Below, piece after piece: positions 60,467 through 64,000 of a DNA stretch of 64,000 nucleotides. This stretch comes from Suilimivivens sp964402925 (lineage in GTDB: Bacteria > Bacillota > Clostridia > Lachnospirales > Lachnospiraceae), in contig CAYOED010000006.1 in NCBI GenBank assembly GCA_964402925.1, forward strand, positions 12,728 through 76,727. Direction: 5' to 3'. The notes below the pieces were generated by a model. That model was not told the origin of the DNA and searched no databases. It saw only the letters and a list, made by a program, of their open reading frames with translations. Within the stretch, counting starts at the first letter, position 1; each line of letters begins with the position of its first letter. The position numbers were made by a program, and so were the translations under genes.

Positions 60467-61255
60467 ATGATTACAATGCAGCATGTATGCAAGACCTACA
60501 AGGTCTCAAAACGCGATGCCGGATTTACTTCGGCATTCAAAGCTCTATTCCATAAGGAATATGAGTACATTCACGCTCTTGACGACGTTTCTTTCACCAT
60601 AAATGATGGTGAAATGGTGGGCTACATAGGTCCCAACGGCGCCGGGAAGAGTTCTACCATCAAAATTTTAAGCGGTATTCTTACCCCCGATACAGGCACC
60701 TGCCTCGTAAACGGATTGATTCCCTGGAAAAATCGAATCGAATATGTAAAAAACATCGGAGTCGTCTTCGGCCAGCGCACGCAGCTGTGGTGGGATGTCC
60801 CAATATTGGATTCCTTTGAACTTCTTAAGGAAATCTATCGGATCGACCATTTGACTTACCGCCGGAATCTGGAACAGATGAGCGATATGCTGCATCTTTC
60901 AGATTTACTAAGGACGCCTGCCAGACAACTCTCTTTAGGACAGCGGATGCGCTGTGAAATTGCAGCCTCTCTTCTGCATGGTCCCCAGCTGCTTTTTTTA
61001 GATGAACCCACCATCGGTTTAGATGCCGTATCAAAACTGGCAGTCCGGGATTTCATTTTACAACTGAATAAGGAAAAGAAAACCACTGTTATTTTAACCA
61101 CCCATGATATGCAGGATATTGAGGCACTAACAAACAGAATCATCTTGATTGGAAAGGGCACCATCCTGTTAGACGGAAGTTTTGAGGAAATTAAATCCGG
61201 ATTTAACTCTTCCGAAGAAGCTCTGGCTGGCTTTTACCGCAGCCATAATCTTTAA
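60467..61255 (+). CDS. ABC transporter ATP-binding protein, ABC-2 type
   Basis: 262 residues. Walker A GPNGAGKSS, Q loop VVFGQRTQLWWD, signature LSLGQRMR, Walker B LLFLDEPTIGLD and switch H in TTHDMQD are intact. The FGQRTQLWWD stretch is typical of the ATPases that go with DUF990-type permeases (COG4586). AGGAGG precedes the ATG. Substrate unknown. Confidence 0.92.
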   Translation: MITMQHVCKTYKVSKRDAGFTSAFKALFHKEYEYIHALDDVSFTINDGEMVGYIGPNGAGKSSTIKILSGILTPDTGTCLVNGLIPWKNRIEYVKNIGVVFGQRTQLWWDVPILDSFELLKEIYRIDHLTYRRNLEQMSDMLHLSDLLRTPARQLSLGQRMRCEIAASLLHGPQLLFLDEPTIGLDAVSKLAVRDFILQLNKEKKTTVILTTHDMQDIEALTNRIILIGKGTILLDGSFEEIKSGFNSSEEALAGFYRSHNL

Positions 61256-61266
61256 GGAGGTGCGCT

Positions 61267-62070
61267 GTGAAAAAATATATTGCCTTTTTCCGCCTTCGTT
61301 TCAGTATGGGCTTACAATACCGAACCGCTGCATTTGCCGGAATTTTGACACAGTTTGTATGGGCAGGTATGGAAATTCTTATGTTCCGCGCCTTTTATCG
61401 GACAGACGCCTCTTCCTTCCCCATGACCTTTCAGGCAACCTGCGCTTATGTTTGGATGCAGCAGGCATTTCTTACCCTTTTTATGGCATGGATGATGGAA
61501 AACGAAATATTTGATTCCGTTGTCAATGGAAATATTTCCTATGAGTTATGCCGCCCTATCAATATTTACAATATGTGGTTTTCAAGGAGTCTGGCAAACA
61601 GATTGTCGAAAGCAGTACTGCGCTGTATGCCGATCTTACTGGTTGCGGTTCTTCTTCCCGCTCCCTATGGACTGATGCTTCCAGCAAACCCACAGGCATT
61701 TCTTCTCTTTCTCCTTACACTGTTTACCGGTGTAGGTGTGACGGTTGCTTTTTGTATGCTTGTGTATATGCTTTCATTCTTTACCATATCGCCCACCGGA
61801 ATCCGCATGGTCGCTGTCTCCATGGTGGAATTTCTCTCGGGAGCCACCATTCCTCTGCCCTTTTTCCCTGAAAAGATACGGGCATTTTTAGAGCTGCTGC
61901 CTTTTGCCTCCATGCAGAATGTGCCTTTGCGCATCTACAGCGGGGATCTTTCCGGCAATGCTATGGGACGCGCTCTTTTTCTTCAGTTCTTCTGGCTTTT
62001 TGCACTGATTGGAGTCGGACGCCTTCTGGATTTTGTTGCGATGAAAAAAATTACAATACAGGGAGGTTGA
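61267..62070 (+). CDS. ABC-2 type permease 1 (COG4587-like)
   Basis: 267 residues with six membrane helices, GTG start with AGGAGG upstream. RLRFSMGLQYRTAAFAG at the start and SGATIPLPFFPEKIRAF near residue 200 are typical of ABC2_membrane_6 proteins. It pairs with permease 2 four bases downstream to form a heterodimeric exporter or a flippase. Confidence 0.88.
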   Translation: MKKYIAFFRLRFSMGLQYRTAAFAGILTQFVWAGMEILMFRAFYRTDASSFPMTFQATCAYVWMQQAFLTLFMAWMMENEIFDSVVNGNISYELCRPINIYNMWFSRSLANRLSKAVLRCMPILLVAVLLPAPYGLMLPANPQAFLLFLLTLFTGVGVTVAFCMLVYMLSFFTISPTGIRMVAVSMVEFLSGATIPLPFFPEKIRAFLELLPFASMQNVPLRIYSGDLSGNAMGRALFLQFFWLFALIGVGRLLDFVAMKKITIQGG

Positions 62071-62074
62071 ACAG

Positions 62075-62848
62075 ATGAGATTATATGGAAAATTTTTTGT
62101 CATGCATTTGAAAAGCCTGATGGAGTATAAGACTTCTTTCTTTTTGACATGTGTTGGACAGTTTCTTGTTTCTTTTAATGTTTTTCTGGGCATGTACTTT
62201 ATGTTCCAACGTTTTTCTAATGTGGAAGGCTTTACCTACAATGAAGTTCTTCTATGCTTTGGTATCACACTGATGGAATTTTCGCTGGCTGAATCCGTTG
62301 CCAGAGGATTTGACACCTTTGACGGCATAATCAAACAGGGCGAATTTGACCGTGTCCTTGTGCGTCCCCGGCATGAGATTCTTTTAGTTCTCGGCAGCCG
62401 CATCGAATTTTCCCGTATCGGACGCATCCTACAAGCTCTGGTCATGTTCGTTTACGGATTTACAGTAAGCGGTGTGCGCTGGACTCCTGCCAAAGTCCTG
62501 ACGGTGCTGCTTATGCTGATTGGCGGAACGGTCGTCTTTAGCGGACTTTTTCTGATTTATGCCTCTATCTGCTTCTTTACAATAGAAGGGCTGGAATTTA
62601 TGAATATCTTCACAGACGGCGCGCGGGAATACGGAAAGTATCCAATCTCCATTTATGGCAAAAGAATTATGCAGCTGTGTACATTCGTAATCCCCTATGG
62701 GCTGATACAGTACTACCCTTTTCTTTTTTTGCTGGACCGGGGAAAACCTTTCTATAGCTTGCTGCCGCTCACGGCATGCCTGTTTATCCTGCCATGTTTT
62801 CTCCTTTGGAAACTGGGTGTAAAACATTATACCTCCTCTGGGTCTTAA
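62075..62848 (+). CDS. ABC-2 type permease 2 (COG3694-like)
   Basis: 257 residues with six membrane helices. GFDTFDGIIKQGEFDRVLVRP near 80-100 and YPISIYGKRIMQLCTFVIPY near 187-207 match the second subunit of the same transporter type. GGGAGG precedes the ATG. Confidence 0.88.
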   Translation: MRLYGKFFVMHLKSLMEYKTSFFLTCVGQFLVSFNVFLGMYFMFQRFSNVEGFTYNEVLLCFGITLMEFSLAESVARGFDTFDGIIKQGEFDRVLVRPRHEILLVLGSRIEFSRIGRILQALVMFVYGFTVSGVRWTPAKVLTVLLMLIGGTVVFSGLFLIYASICFFTIEGLEFMNIFTDGAREYGKYPISIYGKRIMQLCTFVIPYGLIQYYPFLFLLDRGKPFYSLLPLTACLFILPCFLLWKLGVKHYTSSGS

Positions 62849-62863
62849 TCTGACCCTGGGGAG
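62832..62863. terminator. Hairpin over the stop codon of permease 2
   Basis: CCTCCTCTGGGTC can pair with GACCCTGGGGAGG around the stop codon; there is no clear T run, so termination is uncertain. Confidence 0.35.
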
Positions 62864-62888
62864 GCATCCAAGCCGCTGATATGTTCCT

Positions 62889-64000
62889 TTAGGATTGTGA
62901 TCTGCTATGGGTAATACTGCGTGCCAAGCCGGCATATTTTCTTTTTTGTATTGCCTTACCAATAGGCGAAGCCAGTATTCCGGCTGCTATTCCGATAATC
63001 CACACATATTTCCAACTGACAAGAAAACCAAAAAGATTAATTGCGGCGATTACAATCAGCCAATATAGAAACTGAAACTTTGCATTTGCCTTGTTCAGTT
63101 CACCTATTATATCAATACCGTCTGATGAATGCGGGGCATTTTCTATAAATTTAGCTGCGCCAACAGTACCGGGACAGGCACGAAAATCTGCACTGCATTC
63201 GGCGGCCGCATTTCCATATGCCTTATTGTTCAGGATCTCTTGTATGGCTGCCCGGATACCTTCGGAAGAATCATCCTTCAGCATAATTCCCGCACCGATT
63301 TCAGCAACTCTTCTCGCTACGGTATACTGCTCACTCGTTTGCGGATAAAGAACCATCGGTGCAGCCATATACAAGCTTTCAGAAACACTGTTCATTCCGC
63401 AGTGAGTAATGAAGGCATCTGCTTTGGCAAGAATAGCAAGCTGGTCAACATAGGGATACACTTGGATGTGATCAGGCAATGCTCCCAGTTCGTCGCGGTT
63501 TATAGCATTTCCGCAGGATATAATGACATCCACATTCAGGTTTTTCAGGGCATCAATGCATTTACTATAGAAATCAATCCGATTGTTAATGACCGTTCCC
63601 ATAGAAATGTAAATGAGCGGCCGCTCCTTCTTTTTTTCGGGCAGGACGTTTGAAAATACCGATGGTCCGACAAAGGCATAATGGTCGGAGAAACTCTCCG
63701 CATACGGCTGAAACCTCCGCGAAGTATATACAATGGAATCCGTGTCATTGTCGCTCTGAATCAAAGAAAGAACGCCTTTTACGCGGTATCCGTAGGGTTC
63801 CAGTTTTTTCAGTTCCCTGGAAACTCTCGGAAGTCCGAAAATCATATCTGCCATTTCTTTCGGACTATTCTTCATGTATTCGGAAGACATTTGGTTGAAT
63901 GCGAAGGTGCTTGTAGACACCACCATCGGTACATGATGTTTCCATGCGTTCAACTTTCCCCAAAAGCAGACAGAGTCAGTATATACCACATCCGGCTGAA
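62889..64000 (-). CDS. MGT-type glycosyltransferase with C-terminal membrane helices, 5' end outside window
   Basis: About 370 residues are present; the frame stays open to base 64000, so the start lies beyond. The GT1 C-terminal donor-binding domain is clear: RPLIYISMGTVINN, VDVIISCGNA, YPYVDQLAILAKADAFITHCGMNSVSESLYMAAPMVLYPQ with QTSEQYTVARRVAEIGAGI. This is the UDP-sugar-binding pattern of macrolide and flavonoid glycosyltransferases (YjiC-like). Two added helices at the very end (IVIAAINLFGFLVSW and YVWIIGIAAGILASPI) would tie it to the membrane, unlike most of the family. Acceptor unknown. Confidence 0.88.
   Translation of the reverse strand, partial: QPDVVYTDSVCFWGKLNAWKHHVPMVVSTSTFAFNQMSSEYMKNSPKEMADMIFGLPRVSRELKKLEPYGYRVKGVLSLIQSDNDTDSIVYTSRRFQPYAESFSDHYAFVGPSVFSNVLPEKKKERPLIYISMGTVINNRIDFYSKCIDALKNLNVDVIISCGNAINRDELGALPDHIQVYPYVDQLAILAKADAFITHCGMNSVSESLYMAAPMVLYPQTSEQYTVARRVAEIGAGIMLKDDSSEGIRAAIQEILNNKAYGNAAAECSADFRACPGTVGAAKFIENAPHSSDGIDIIGELNKANAKFQFLYWLIVIAAINLFGFLVSWKYVWIIGIAAGILASPIGKAIQKRKYAGLARSITHSRSQS

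Overview
The window looks like a chromosomal segment of a Firmicute of class Clostridia, most likely a Lachnospiraceae-type gut anaerobe. The basis is the gene order of the S10-spc-alpha ribosomal cluster, a KOW-domain protein between map and infA, a zinc-type adenylate kinase, an L17 with a long insertion, the ecfA1-ecfA2-ecfT-truA-rplM-rpsI block, AGGAGG-type ribosome binding sites and TTGACA/TATAAT-type promoters. The genus cannot be fixed from the sequence alone.

Layout. 1-7.6 kb: a partial DHH phosphoesterase, an unknown anchored protein, and a BceAB-like ABC transporter divergent from an AgrA/AgrC-like (LytTR/GHKL) two-component system. 7.6-15.3 kb: a four-gene phosphorelay operon on the minus strand (membrane hybrid kinase, Hpt protein, receiver-HD-GYP, soluble hybrid kinase). 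15.3-38.5 kb: the ribosomal protein super-cluster, all on the minus strand (rpsJ to rplQ, then ecfA1A2T-truA-rplM-rpsI). It is broken only by a plus-strand M15 peptidase gene that sits beside two large hairpins. 38.6-47.6 kb: putP-like symporter, a 1108-residue TPR-GGDEF protein, a DUF1015 protein, proB and an ASKHA-type activator. 48.4-56 kb: an rRNA-type methyltransferase, then an AT-rich island with a two-domain DNA methyltransferase, a methyltransferase-Mrr nuclease fusion and a helix-turn-helix regulator, then DUF2752. 56.5-64 kb: trpS, a small unknown protein, two paralogous coiled-coil proteins, a three-gene ABC-2 exporter and a partial glycosyltransferase.

Three things stand out. (1) The 49.4-55.2 kb island looks like a compact restriction-modification or defence system. 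Two of its proteins share a Zn-ribbon adenine-methylase core (COG1743-like); one adds a second methylase domain, the other adds an Mrr-type nuclease and has DFPY where DPPY is expected. A controller-like HTH gene lies next to a pair of dyad repeats. (2) Four copies of an intergenic element (up to 338 bp; 2.1, 47.6, 48.1 and 56.1 kb) have long self-complementary arms that differ from copy to copy, around a conserved core whose small hairpins show compensatory changes. Two copies in the same orientation flank the island, and one is bordered by a 14-bp direct repeat. (3) A second hairpin family occurs as an inverted pair at 20.3-20.6 kb, again with changed stems and conserved unpaired loops. I do not recognise either family as a described element.

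Regulation visible in the sequence includes strong promoters before rpsJ, rplM, putP, the DUF1015 gene and the island methyltransferase, candidate r-protein leaders before rpsJ and rplM, and repeated operator-like sites before the BceAB/AgrCA pair and the HTH gene. There are also duplicated rpsI tail/terminator units. No tRNA, rRNA, CRISPR array or transposase gene was seen.
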